Below are positions 49,259-62,330 of a stretch of DNA of 64,000 nt, piece by piece. Under the pieces are notes generated by a model. It had not been told where the DNA came from. It saw only the letters and a program-made list of their open reading frames with translations, and searched no databases. Position numbers and translations under genes: made by a program. The stretch lies in NCBI RefSeq assembly GCF_963576545.1, contig NC_083648.1, forward strand, positions 18,585,154 through 18,649,153. Direction: 5' to 3'. This DNA comes from Limanda limanda (lineage: Eukaryota > Chordata > Actinopteri > Pleuronectiformes > Pleuronectidae). Positions within the stretch are counted from its first letter, which is position 1, and every line of letters starts with the position of its first letter.

Positions 49259-52200
49259 GTCTGTTTACCTCTATTCTACGTTTGTGACAGTTGCTTAAAT
49301 ACGTCGCTTGACCCACCGCGAGTACATTAAATGCATTTTGACTCAACTAAGCCCCCCAGCTGTGCTAAGTGGTCTTAACTACCTAGCAGGCTTCGCGGGC
49401 TACTTAGCAGGCTAGGTAACGTCAGTTTTAGCTAATAGTTGCTACGCGAGGGTTAACATCAATTAACTTTGCAGAGTTCGCCAGCAGCTCAGTCCCGACG
49501 GCGCAGATAATGTTATTAGTTAGCAACCAGTGTTAACAGGTTGGTGCATTTGTGTTTTAAACGTGTTTTAATGGACTTTAACCCACACCGCTGCTCAGCT
49601 AGCTAGCTTGGAGTAGCGTGCATGTTACGTTGCTGTGTGTGGAATCGGTGCGCTGCGGTGTCTGTGGACGTGTGCGTGTGTGTGTGTTTCCCACGATGTG
49701 TGATAACGTCAAACAGTGTAGTTTCCGGACTCAGCATTGTTTGTGTTGCCGTCAGCCATGTGGGTACAGTGTGACTGTCGGTGGCCGCGTCCGCGCTAAA
49801 CTCATTGATGCTGGCTTGTTATGTAATGGTTCAGCGGGGAATACGCTAGCGACTCCACGCGATCCCAGTTTGTGCACACGGGCTTTTATTTTTGTTTTGT
49901 TATCATAACGCGTGTCTGGACTGGGTGTGTGACTGGAGACTCGGATAGTAAAGCGTACTTTCCTCCAGCATCACACACACACAGGCCCATTTAGATGCGC
50001 AGCAATCTGAGGAGAGGAACCGAGGTAGAAAGTGTACACGTTATTTTAAAAACTGGCATAAATATTTCATTTACCAAAGCCGACACAATTTATGAAGGGA
50101 GGGGGGGGGGGTCTTTCAGCGTGATCCGGTGCTGAGATCCATGAGTCATGGTTTTTCTCTATAAATGTATTGGAAGTGTGAAAAAGCAGCAATGAAGAAA
50201 TATTGTCTGTAAAGTTGGAAGCTACTTCTGTAATGCTGGAGCTTTCATAACGTCAGGACACTATGCAGCTGTTTACAGCTACATAGGTGTGACAGCATGA
50301 AGGGAAATGTTGGTTCATGTTTAGGTTTAAGGGTTTTATTAACTAACATTTAACGTGACAAGAAAAAAACAATTGCATACACTTTAATCGCTGTGAATCC
50401 CAAACTGCTTTCAAACCAACAGTTCTCCTCATAATTTGGGAATTTGAATCATAAGCCAAGGCAGAGAACATACTACAGGCACCAGAAAACAATCGATTTC
50501 TTTATAAAGCTATTTAAGAACAAGAGGAATATAAGTGATGTCATGTATTTTGGTTCTGATCATGGGTACTAAAGTTAGTAGCTGGGAGGTGAGGCTACAG
50601 ACAGGAACCTGTGCAAAGGGAATGAACTGTCCTGGAGTATATATGTGCTATGCATGGTTGCTTCGTCACAGCATTACAATCTTAATTTCTTTGTGTGGAA
50701 TCCCTATATTCAGTTGAGTTTATTCGATATTGTTAGGTGTTATAAATACTGTAGACCTGCTATAAATCTTTTCTTATGTAGTACTGATTCACCTTTATCG
50801 TCATTATATTGCCTCATACTGATGCATCTTCTTATAACGTAGGTAGCATTTTGTCCAACCTGTTTATATCATTGAGGGTAGACGTATTAGTTATTTGTTA
50901 CAATGCAAAACTACCACAGACTATAAATTTGAATCATCACCTCATCAACAGTGCAGATTTCATAAAACTAGCTTATTGCACTGAATACATGTCAATCAGA
51001 CTAGGGGTAAAACAGAATGAGTAGGTATGTGTGTATTTTTGAACCGGAAGGTTTGAAATGTTTTCTTTCTGAATTCAGACTAACACTACCTATGTTTACT
51101 GCAGGTCCAGTCTGTTCCTGTGCAGATACCCATGATCCACAAACAGGGAAACTACAAACAGCACTGAACCATCCTTTGTGAGGGAATTCAAGAAGAAAAG
51201 GAAAGACCCACTTGACACATGCGATTTTTCATTCTTCATTTTCCCCCTAGAGAAAAACGAGTTGATTGACCGGACTTGACTTTTTTTCCTTCTCCTTCAT
51301 TTTTTGGACAAGGTTAATTGCTGTTTTGGACTGCTTTCATCACATGACACCAAGACCTTTTGGCTTGTGGATGCTTTTTATTTCGCTTGCACATGAGCTT
51401 GCACATCTATGAAATCTAAGCAACACCCTATACCTGCGTCAGTCAACAAATTACAGCACTATAAATGGGCATCTTACAAATGTGATATCAGACTATATAA
51501 AGATAAAATTGGCATTATAATGTGTCATTCAGCAGCACCTCTATTTCACTAACACAAACTGAAAATGACGGCAATGTAATATAGGGTTTTGCTTTCTTCA
51601 TTGTCATGTGACTTTGAACCTTTTTGAGCACTATTTTCATCACACTCAGACAGTCTTTTCACCAGTTTAATGAGGTGAGCGGTGGATTTCAGTGACGCCC
51701 ATTGCTTACAAGACTGTCTCTGAACACTCTTCTTTTCTGCATGAGTTTAAGTAGACGTTAAAATGATTCGGTAGAAGGTGAGGCGGCAACATACTGGCAC
51801 ACAGTGTGGCAGGACAGCGGCCATCTCTTTCCCCCTCATCTGGTGTCCAAGTCGAACTGCTACACAGACTGTTGTCCAAGTTCCAGGGCAGCCAACTCTC
51901 ACAGACAGCGTCCTTATATTAAGAACAAGACCGTCTGACTTTTCCTCACCATTGGGACAAATCACCCATCCGGTCAATTCATTTTGCCAATCAGCATAAA
52001 GTCCATTTCGGATTTAAGTTTTGCTCCTGACTGATGAATCAGTGAAAAATTCAGTCTGCCTGTGGATAAGAAGTTACCTGGACTGAAAAGTAACGCTCAA
52101 AATTCATCAGACCTGCAACAGGAGCTGCCTGAGAATCTTCAAGAAGGAGAATCGGTCGCCCAAAGGCCTCTGCACTTCCGCTCAAGCATCTACTTCCTGC

Positions 52201-53028
52201 TCGGCCAGTTCTCTGGATCATCATTCCTGCAACCTTTCGACCCATTTACCCAGTGTTTCACCCTGGACGAAGGGATTTGCCTCTGGGTAAAGGGGCTCTG
52301 CTGTCCTGACGAAGGTGGAGAGGGGCTTGTTGGTGTGCTGCTCCCCATCTGTCAGTGCACACGCACTGTGATCAGTGCCAACAGGCCTGAGGAACCGAGC
52401 CCAATCGGACTGAGAGAGGAGGCAGAGGACTTCAGAGCAACAGACTCTGGGGTAATGATAATGCTTCACCTCACTGACTTGGCCGGGACAGACATGCATG
52501 AGTGTACTCAATGGGAAGGGAATTAATGGCTGTATTGTGATCCATCACAAGTCATTTGTCAACATTCTGGGAAGCAGGTGTTAATTTTCCTCCCAGCACA
52601 CACACAAGAGTTAAGTTAAATCCATCTTGAGTTATTATCATTTATCACATCGTGCACACATTGCCAAATAATACTTGTATTATGCACACTATATTTCCTA
52701 CCAGGCTGTCGAGCAGTTATCATTTGCACAGCTGCAGCAAGTCAAGCTTTGTTTTCTGCTAAGAATAGGAATCTTTTTGGGTCGTCGTGTGGAGAACGCA
52801 ACACACGGAATTTCTAAATAACTGACACGTTGACAGAAAGAGCATTCACATTAAAGAAAGATGGGCATTTTAAGGGAACTTGATTCGCTGTAGGTAATTT
52901 ATGTTACTGCACTTTAAACTTTCAACGCTGATTATTGGAAATGTTTTTTCCTGTGGTTCATGTCTGTCATTAGATCCTGGCCATGAGGTTTGATGCCTCG
53001 ATCCACTGACCGGAAACACTGGACCTAA
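49259..53028 (+). other. gpbp1l1: gpbp1l1 5' introns and possible 5' UTR exons
   Basis: The interval lies between the presumed first exon and the exon bearing the ATG. A good acceptor (tgtttactgcag, ending 51104) could open a 5' UTR exon. A GC-richer block at 52060-52530 stays open in one plus-strand frame for about 155 codons but has no initiating ATG at its head. The acceptor 'tctgtcattag' (52973) opens the start-codon exon. A G homopolymer lies at 50100-50110. Confidence 0.45.
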
Positions 53029-56000
53029 ATGGCGCAGCATGACTTTGTCCCTGCCTGGCTTAACTTCTCCACGCCCCAGCCTGCCAAGGTGTGTGTTTGT
53101 GCTAGGTTATCATAGGAGATGAGCAGATACACAAGGCTTTTAAATATAAATGTGACAGTCACACCTGTGTGTGTGTGTGTGTCACCCTCAGGGACTGACC
53201 GTGCAGTCCGTACATGGTTCAGTAGAGGGTCACCTAAACATTGTGTTCTGTTTTGAAAAAAACAGAAGAAAGGGAACAGCTTTAAATAACATCAGTTGAT
53301 GGCTCAAGGTTCTGATGGAGGCTTTAAACAAACTTTTCATAGATTGTCTTAAATCTCTGCATTATTACATTTGGATGGGCTTTTTTACAAGGCCCTGAAA
53401 ACAAATGTTCTGGTGGAGATCAGACACAATTGCAGGCTATTGCTGACAAACAAGCATTGGTTGAAGTTGCTTTCATTCAATGAGTCAGGAATCAAATTGT
53501 AACATGCAGTGATTTTTCAGTTATCATAGCAAAGCTAGATCTATGTGAAATGTATTGCATTATGTACAAGGAGAGATTTGATGAGCCTAAATGTGAACAT
53601 GATGCATCAGCACAAGTGGTGTAAATGATGCAGTTTTCTGAAATTACTTAACTGTAGTTGGTTGAAATGGACGACAAATCATTAACCGGCTCTGCCATCA
53701 TATCCACATTAGTGTTTACTTATGTTCATATCATTCTGAAGTTCAGACCAAGTGGCTGGTTTGTTTTTTTTGTTCAGTGATAAATCCATCATCTGGTACT
53801 CACTATTTGAGGTTAACACTGAAGCTGTATTAGCTGTTGAACAGTTTGAAAGTTCATTGAGTTTATGTAAAATACCAATCAGTATTAGGTATTCCATTAC
53901 ATGATGTAGGATGAGATGTCCTCAGGGTTTCCTCTATAATGTTACAGGTCTGGCGGATCGCCAAGCTAACTATAACCTCCGGCACGCCAAATATTTTTTT
54001 TGATGTAAGGAGCCAATGACACAATGCAGGTTTTTTTAAGATTTAAAGTGTGATATAGGAAAATATCAGACAGGCAGCAGTGAATAAGAGTGTCCTCTAC
54101 TACTTCCATTGAATTCACATGTTTGAACATTTCAGAGTTGTATTATCACCTTTAAAACATGGATACTAGCTAACACAAAAATAAAGTGAAGGTTGTGTTT
54201 GATTGTTTAAAATATTTCAGCCAGTTAAGATTTATTGAAGACTCATTGTAGCCTTTGTGTCATTTGTTGTGATTTTGTAGTTACATACAGTTTAAACATC
54301 ATGCCCTTCGATTAAACTTTGGACTCTGAGCTGATAACCGGTGTTTTTAGACAGTCTGACATCAGAGATTGGCGATGTCCTCACCCACAGTTATTTCATT
54401 TGATGGAAATAATTTTGGATGTAGCTGAAAGACGGGGGTCTTGAACAAAGTATATATCCAATATCTTATAAAAACACCAATGATGATCCCTTCAAAGTAT
54501 TGCCTCTTGTGGGAAATGTTGGGTGGACCTTAAAGGTTTGCTGAGGTTTTTTTTCTTTTCTTTCTTTTGTATTAGTGTACAGTGTATTAAACCTTCTGTC
54601 TGTCATAGATTGTTTTTTTTTTTTCAATTAAAGTTCTCCCAGATTAGTTTGTCTGTAAAATCAAGAGTCAAGAAACAGAAACAATGACCCAACTCCCTGT
54701 CTTGCTGACTCCTGGCTACAACTGAATTTCTATTGTCTTCGGGGATTAGTCTGAATTCTCTCACCAGAGTTGAAGCTGCAGTGCGTTATCTTACTGACCT
54801 TTCCTACTTTATCTTGCTGGGTATTGTCTGTGGGCCGCTATGAAAATTCCTTGAGATTAAACAGGTGGGGATAGGCTGAACGAGACAATCTAATTTGATC
54901 TTTGAACCTCTGTAGATGACAAGGAAATGACTCCGGTAGAACTCAGCATTTTAAAGTAAACATTGTCAAGCACACAGCTGTGTCAGTGTTGTCACTTCAG
55001 GATTTAACATTTTCAGGATTATGTACACAGTGGTATTATTGTTATTAGTTAATAAATTTCTGAGTAGAAGTGATTAATCCTGATTTAAGTTCCTACATCA
55101 GGACAAAGATGAAGCAGGGGAAATACAAATGTCATGATAAATAGTGTCAGGGTAACTTCCATTTCTGTTTTGTCATTTTCTCTGATAAGATGCATGTTTA
55201 AAATGCTCACATTGACTCTGTCTTCCTGCAGTCCCCTGCTGCCAACCTTGACAAACAAGGTGAGCCCCACCACCACAGAGACGGCAGAACCTCTGTGAGC
55301 CGCCGCCGCCACAACTCTTCTGATGGTTTCTTCAACAACGGCTCCCTGCGTCCTCCAGCAGGTAACATTGTACACCATGTTCAGACTACATAATGTTCAA
55401 AGTTTACGCATCACTATACAGTTCACAAGACATGACTTGCTGAGTTTTGCAGTCGTGGGTTTAATTACATGACTGACTGGTGTCTGCTGCGATTGGCTGT
55501 AGTTGTTGCTGATTCGTCTAGATATGTAGCCTGCCAGAAATTTAGTTTGAGCAGGTGACCTGACAGCGAGCCTCTAAAATGCCAATCCAATTCAATTTGA
55601 CTTCGATCTTCTGTTGGCTAGTGGAAAATCAGTTTAAAAATCATGTAGTGTGAAGAAGTCATCAGTGTTAACCTGGTAAATTGTGTAAAGGAAAGCAACC
55701 GTAAGAACTTCAGCAGAAATAATGAAACTAACACACTAGTACTGATTTAGCACTGTATGTCTTGATTTACTACTAATGTCGTTACAAATTCCCTCCATTG
55801 TTCTTGACTTCAGAAGGGACCTTTTTATTGAGCTTTCAGGTTTAGAAAAATGTTGGTTGTGTTTTAGACATTATGTTTATCAGTAATACCAAGTCAAAAA
55901 ATAGTGCTCGACATACAGTGTACAGTGCCTCAACTGAAAGAGTGGAAACGAAAACTACCCTGATCGTTCTCTCCTGTTCTGCAGAAACAGGATCCTGTAT

Positions 56001-59000
56001 TGGCCCTGATATAAATCAATGTGTTTTCTTCTACAACTATCAGGAAAATTTAATGTTCATTCATTATAACAGATACTGTCTTTGAATAGAGATAAATTAT
56101 TTTATAGTGGATTACTCAAGGTTTCCACTACTAGACTTTTGTCAGGAGGCAATGGTGGTACAAATGTGAAGGACTTCAGAACACAGCGCTCACTTCCTCA
56201 TTTGTTTCACTTTTGTTATTACTAATGTCTGAGTTTACTGTGAGAACTTCAACCTTTGTAATGGTAAAATAAATGATGTCAAAAAGCATATGTTCAGAAA
56301 GTACAGTGGTAAGTTCTTAGATCTTCAAGTTATTGGAGTCAACCTTATCATCCGTTTTGCTATGTGTTCACTCCGTGCTAAAATCATTGAAAATACTTTG
56401 CACAACTCTTTTGATGGACTCCAATGGCCCCTGGATAGTCTGCTCAAAAGAACGTATGGAACCATGATATTTAACATAACATAAGGTTAACAAAAGTTCA
56501 AACTTCATCATCCCACATCTCCCATAATCAGGATCTGAGACTCATGAAATTTGGTTTCATAGGTTTCTCATGTGACCAAATCAGCATAAAGAAATGTTCA
56601 TTGATATCTATGATAATTTAGGACAGAATGAGCCTATTTAAAAAAATCCTATGTGTTTTTGGTTCTCTCTGGAGGTGACGGATGGCAGCAGCCCTCTCTG
56701 CTTCTGAGGCATGACTCGGTGGACTCGGGGGTGGCCAAAGGAGGACATGGTGGGCTGGCAGGGGGATCGTGTTGGAAGGAAACCCCCAGCTGGCATGGAG
56801 CCCCACGGGGTGCCCAGGACGGCCACCACCACCAGGGACGCCACCCCAAACGGGGAGCAGGCGACAGGGACAGGCAGGTGGGGCACCGGCAGCGCAACGG
56901 CAACTTCCATCCCCGCAAGGGACCCTCATACCCGGACAAGTTCCCCAATGAGGAACGCAAAGACGGCAAGGACGATAAGCTGAAGTTCGTGGAAGAGGAC
57001 TTTGTGAGTCAACGACTTTTCCACATTCTTCATTTTTTTTCCTTTTTTCCTTTAAGCCTGTGACTGTCCTTGACATAGTTCTTCAATGATGACGCTATTT
57101 TTAAAGATAAGATGCCTTGAGTCAACGGCAAAGCTATTTTAGCTGTTAAATAAAGAGTGCACTCAGTTATAAATATACTCTTTATTTTTAGAAAAGAAGT
57201 CACTGATTACACAGCACCTGATCCAAGATGATCAAAACTAAGATCAGATATATTTTCATGTTACATTTTCTGAACAATAATACAAATAGTAAATTTCATT
57301 GTGTTCTTCATCACGAGAGTTTCCCTGGACTGACCCAGAAGACTTATTGTGTTAGCAACAACATGTTTTGATTGTAGTAGGTCAACAAAGCTCTAAACAC
57401 ACAATTTGAATGCCAAGGTTTTAATGTTGACTCTCAATGATTGTCTTTTAGCCTTCCCTCAACCCTGAAACAACTGGAAAGCCTGGGACTCCGATGCGAG
57501 CGGTGGCTCCCCATGCTGGAGTGTGGGGTAAGAGCACCCTGTGCCAGTTTAGATTTGAAATACCTAGATAAACAAGAAACTCTGAATAGCTTCAGATCTG
57601 TTTCTCATCCTCGCGTGTTTATGTTTCAGAAAACCCTCCTAGTGGCAAACAGATGGTTTCCAAAATGCTGGTTATCAAGAAAGCTTCCAAGGAGGACTCC
57701 AGCACAGCCTTCTCTGCGGGTTTTGCCACTGCCAGTGTCCTGTCAACCAACGGCAACAAAGCTCCCATTGCAGGCTCCAGTGTCTACAAGAACCTGGTCC
57801 CGAAACCTGCCGTGGCCCCCACCAAAGTAAGACTCGCTGTCTCAATGTGTTAAATTGTTTCTTTCTTTGTTTCATTTAGCAGAGATGCCGTTTTAAAAGC
57901 TAATCACACACAGTTATGATGAATACAAATCATGCTATGCATACTGCAGTCGTCTGTGTGTTTGGCTTGGTAGACATGTACTCTGGAAAATTTGTGGCTA
58001 CTTTTGATGCAACCTCACCAAGCTTTAATGGATCAGTGTGGCTGCTCCATTTTCCACCATGAAGGCCTTTTTAAATTGCTACAGGAGATACTGTATAAGG
58101 ACACATTGTCAGACCAGAACTGAGCGTTTGAAGTCACTAAAATGCTTTATTTGGTAAACTTGGTATATTATTGCAGTGATGGAAGGTATTGCACAATCCA
58201 TGATGTGGTGCACTATTACACAGGTGGTGACTATGACACCAGTGTAGCGCCCACCCCTCGGGTCTGGCAAGAAAATGTATGGAGCAACTGACTCTGAGAT
58301 TTGTGTTCTCACATCCAGCCCCTATGGAACCTTTCAGGGAAATGTCTTCAGTGCATGTCTGAGTGCAGCTAGAGTCATTATGTGTCTCCTCTTCCAGAGC
58401 ACCCAGTGGAAAACCAGTGGTAGAGAGATCACCAAGTCTGGCCTCCACATGCCAGGCCGAGATTCAGTCTTCACCAGCCCGGTCTCTGGAGCCAAACCCA
58501 GCACCCCCGTCAGTGCACCGCTGCACAACGCCCCAAAAGAGGTGAGGGTCACAAAACATAGAGAGTAGCAGACATTCAGGGTTTGTCTTGTCACAACAGG
58601 AACAATTTTTATTTATGATGTCATTTACACAGACTCCTAAGTAACCTGCTGAACTTCAGGTGGAACATTCCAGTGTAGCTCTGTGTGTTGAAATCTTTGT
58701 TCTTGTTCTGTAACTATGTATGTGATGCGTGTAGCTGGCCCCCCTGTGTACGCAAATGACGGGGTTTATTTAAACATAGTTATTATGTGTTGGTGTGGTT
58801 GCTGACTGAGATGCTTACTCTCTCGCACTTTAAGTTTTCTGCAGCAGTGTTTGTGCCCTGTCTTCTCTCCAGTCGAGTCAAACTTTAATATTCACCATAA
58901 AGTATCAGTTATCACATGTGCAGCCGCTGTAAATTCTCTGGTCCTATTTTGTCATTACAGTTAACATTTGACAATCGTAAAAAAATATTTAGAAAGATAT

Positions 59001-61207
59001 TCAGACAAATAAGTGTTTATTAGTGACCTACTTTGAATTTGTACTGTCCAATTGGATCTAATAGCTGACTGTTGGTGTCAGTCAAAAAGTTTATTAACTG
59101 TTTCATTAATTAATTAAACCACTTTTTCTCCTACGCGTGGCTTCTCCCCCGGCCTCTTTCTCCCGTCACACCTGCAGCACCCTTCCAGCACGACTCCTCC
59201 CATAGACATCGCCCCGTCGAGGCTGAAGCTGATGCGGCGAGTTCCCGACCGCAAGAGCGAGTTCCTGCGAGCTCTGAAGGACGAGGGCACAGGAGAGCTG
59301 ACGACGAGCAGCAGCCCGGGCACATCAGGAGAGGTAGGCTGCAGTTTGGCTTTTAGCCGGAAGGACAGAGATAAGAAAAATGCCCTGTTCAAGAGAGTGT
59401 ATGAGGTGTTAACTCCGAATAATAATTCCCATGCAGAGTATTAACACCTCTTGAACGGAGAATTTTTTAACGTTCAAGAGAGAAAAAAGGCTGCCCAGAT
59501 TCTAATTGTCTTTTCTATAGAAGTCAGTTTATATACTTAAAAATGTCCCACAGTAGAGTCACAGCTTTTGTTTTTCTCTACATAAAGGCCAGAAAATCAA
59601 AGTCTGAACTCTCAACGTCCCCAAAAGTGATCGTATCTAGTCATTAGGGGTGGGAATTGGCAAAAATGTGACGGTTCAATAGTATTGCGATATTTGGGCC
59701 ACGATTCAATTGTATTGCGATTCTGCGATATATTGCGATACTGCAAGTATTTCGATTCTGCGATTTATTGCGATTCATGTCCCCCATATTATTCAAAGGC
59801 ATTACAAAAAATTAGGAAAATAAGACTGCTCAACTCACTTCAAATGTCACATTTAATTCTGTGAACAACATTGTCTTCTACACATTAACTGAAGTGCAAA
59901 AACTAAGAAAGGGAAGTGCAAAAACTTTGTCCTTGAACATTCAGGACACAGGACCTTTGTAATTATTTTCTGAATAGGAGACCTCTCACATGAACACTGA
60001 GCTCAATCATATAAATAAGAGTAACCTAGAGCTTCAATCAAATTGAGACCTGCAAGGTCATGACCCAAAATGTTAAATTCATTTGGGAATATTGGCATTT
60101 TTGTTCAGAAAAAGGAGTTGGTCAACATGCTCAGATGTTAAAGTGCTCCTCTGGGCCGTTACTATATCTCCTGCAGTGGAGAACATCCTTTCCGCATACA
60201 CACTAGGTATCTTTTAAACTCTGAATCTCTCCTCGTCATGTTTTGCCAGCCAGGGGCTGTTACATATATAATTGTAAATAAATATTAAAAAAAAAAAAAT
60301 TGAAATCTTGCAATACCTTGTGCTACAGTATCGATATATTCGCGGGCGCAAAATATCGCGATACTGAACAGAATCGATTTTTTCCCCCACCACTACTAGT
60401 CATGGCCTAGTCTTTTAAAAACAGTTTTGACTGAACTGTGATTGCTTTATTTTTTTATATTCTTGTTTTTATTAGACCATAAATGGGGAGAAAGAGATAC
60501 TAAATGGTACAAAGGTCCCTGGGCCTCCAGGGGACAAGATTTTTAAAAGCCTGTTCTCTCGCTTTGTGACTATTTTTTTAGGGCGAAAGCAACACGCCAG
60601 AGCCAAAAGCCTACAGCGAAGAAGTCTGTCACGAGAACGGTCTGTCCTACTCCCTCAGCGACTCAGACACCGAACACCTGTCCAGCTCCCTGGAGGCAGA
60701 GCACAGGTAGAGCACTGCCAACAGCCACACACACACATGCACACACTCACACAGTCAACTAAGCAGAAAATCACTATGATCTTATAGGTTGCTGAAGGCC
60801 ATGGGCTGGCAGGAGTACCCAGAAAACGATGACAACTTCCTGCCTCTGACAGAGGACGAGCTCAGAGAGTTCCAGACGAAAACGGAACAGGTGAGACCTC
60901 AGAGGAAAACTCTTAATCAAACATACTTCACTTAATATCACCCAGTAATTTGATCTCTTTTTTGTATTTAAGTGTCATATTTTTCACTTTCTAAACTGAA
61001 GTGGCATCTCACACTCCGATTGTGTCCTTTGACCAGCTGAAGAGGAACGGCATGCAGAGGAACGGGCTTCTCCCGAGGCCGCGGGGTGTGACACTCCACT
61101 TCACCCCCTGGAGGAGTGTGGCGGAGGAGCACGTCGAGGAGGGCTCGGAGTCCGAAACCAGTAGCAGCAGCCAGACCTCTGACGACGACGACTGCATCAA
61201 ATCCTAA
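53029..61207 (+). CDS. gpbp1l1: GPBP1L1, vasculin-like protein 1
   Basis: GPBP1L1 is the paralogue of vasculin (GPBP1), a nuclear GC-rich-promoter-binding protein; it is presumed to act in transcription. Coding exons: 53029-53088, 55232-55361, 56675-57003, 57452-57527, 57630-57826, 58398-58541, 59178-59333, 60582-60706, 60788-60890 and 61037-61207; phases join to 1491 nt, 496 aa (human 474). Landmarks: MAQHDFVPAWLNFSTPQPAK (1-20), SRRRHNSSDGFFNNG, the Gly/His/Arg-rich exon 3, FPSLNPE across the exon 3-4 junction (about 173), VWENPP, KMLVIKKASKED, VYKNLVPKP, STTPPI, DRKSEFLRALKDE, LLKAMGWQEYPENDDN (407-422), LPLTEDEL, and a Ser/Asp-rich acidic tail ending DDDDCIKS. The protein is largely disordered outside the C-terminal conserved block. 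A hAT element sits in the intron at 59334-60581. Exon 3 differs most from mammals and accounts for much of the extra length. Confidence 0.96.
53089..55231 (+). other. gpbp1l1: gpbp1l1 coding intron 1 (2.1 kb)
   Basis: AT-rich with a short TG run near 53168-53182 and T homopolymers. No exon or recognised mobile element. The following introns (55362-56674, 57004-57451, 57827-58397, 58542-59177) likewise show nothing I can support beyond single-copy DNA. Confidence 0.6.
59645..60395. mobile_element. Non-autonomous hAT-superfamily DNA transposon (751 bp)
   Basis: An 8-bp target-site duplication CTAGTCAT flanks it at 59637-59644 and 60396-60403 with no mismatch. The element begins TAGGGGTGGG and ends CCCACCACTA, giving 10-bp terminal inverted repeats with one mismatch. 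Both flanks carry subterminal clusters of 'attgcgat'/'atcgcgat' motifs typical of hAT transposase-binding ends. An internal minus-strand remnant of the transposase C-terminus is present. It lies within the gpbp1l1 intron 59334-60581 and does not affect the exons. Perfect duplication suggests a relatively recent insertion. Confidence 0.93.
60079..60213 (-). pseudogene. hAT transposase C-terminal (hATC dimerisation) fragment
   Basis: On the minus strand an open segment between stop codons at 60214-60216 and 60079-60081 encodes ERMFSTAGDIVTAQRSTL followed by a 'VDQLLFLNKN' type end. This is the conserved hATC block of ZBED-like hAT transposases, ending at its natural stop. Everything upstream (DDE catalytic core and zinc finger) is deleted, so the fragment cannot encode an active enzyme. 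Confidence 0.85.
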
Positions 61208-61640
61208 CGTGGCTTTATGGAACAAAAAAAGAAAAACAACAACAACAAACACAAACAGCCAACACCACATCCCAGCAAGCAGTTCCCCCTTTTCGTGTCT
61301 CATCTTTGTTTTTAGAGCACCATTTTGAATTTCTTTCGTTTTGATTTTTTTTTTTTGTTGTTGTTCTTGCACAAGGGAAAAACCAATCATATCCCAGTGA
61401 AGGAGGAGATTCCTGCTTCGCCAGACGTCGTTTTCCCTGCGTTTCCTCCTTCACTGCAGTCCCTGCCCTCTTTGACCCCCCCAACCCTCCCTTCTTCCTT
61501 TTTCTTCCTCGCTTTGTGGAACTGAAGTGTTCATCAAGAAAAAGAAGGGCAATGAATGCACACTTGATTCTGCTTCAAACAGACTAACTCATTTCATTGA
61601 TGATGCTGATGACACATTATTAATGATATTAATAAAAATT
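61208..61640 (+). other. gpbp1l1: gpbp1l1 3' UTR
   Basis: The sequence from the stop codon to the AATAAA at 61631-61636 holds an (AAC)n-like patch, a T homopolymer and a C/T-rich section, all within one plausible UTR of about 430 nt. Confidence 0.6.
61631..61636 (+). terminator. gpbp1l1: gpbp1l1 polyadenylation signal AATAAA
   Basis: Canonical hexamer about 425 bases past the stop codon. Sequence after it is moderately GT/T-rich (ggttcctg, then gatatgtttc). Confidence 0.55.
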
Positions 61641-62149
61641 GGTTCCTGACAAGCTGATATGTTTCAATATGAATTTGGCTCCTGTGATGTTTTGGGTCCA
61701 GCTGAGGTGACCTTGACTCCTGCCTCACAGCGAATCCTCAATTCTTATCAGCCAGAGTGATGCAAAAATGAATTTGCACTCAAACGCTGAAGTGTTGTAT
61801 TGATCCCGGTTGTTATTGTGCAGCTGCTGTGTGCCAGGGTGAAGAAAACACTCCCGTGCCAAGAGCAGCTGGAGCAGCTTTTCCCACTGAAAACGTGCTC
61901 CATTTGTTGTGGATAAAATAATAATTTAACCTATTTGAATTTACTCTTAGGAGAAGGGGCTTTAAGGGTTTCTAAATGTTCATATTATAAACAAAAATTT
62001 TTGAGTTTAGTGCACAAACAAACCCTAAAGAGTCCTTTGTCTAAATCTAGTCGCTCTAACAATTGCCTATATTTAAACACTGTCAGATAAAGCTGTAGAA
62101 AGAAATGCTACTTTGATTTAAGTACCATTAAAACTTGAAAGGCAAACCT

Positions 62150-62330
62150 CTGCCATGACCACCAGTCCCCTCCTGAAACCATATTTAAATGGACTTGATT
62201 GTGAATTTTGTAAGTGAAAAGAAATTCCTGGATCTGGATCTGCCCCAAAACCAAAGGCTTCTTCCTTTGGTTGTGTTCGACTCCTCCACAAAATCTCATG
62301 GAAATCCCTATCAGTTGTTGCGTAATGAAA
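62150..62330 (-). repeat. Dispersed repeat family A, 5'-half fragment in reverse
   Basis: The plus strand reads 'ctggatctggatctgcccc', 'caaaaccaaaggcttcttcc', 'aaaatctcatggaaatccct' and 'gttgcgtaat'. It is the reverse complement of the 5' half seen at 1818-1920 and 35395 onward. Confidence 0.65.

Noticed and set aside
52060..52526. Long plus-strand open frame (about 155 codons) in the 5' part of gpbp1l1
   Set aside because: It opens with GTG, not ATG, has no Met until near its end and resembles no known domain. It may be part of a 5' UTR exon but is not a gene I can support.
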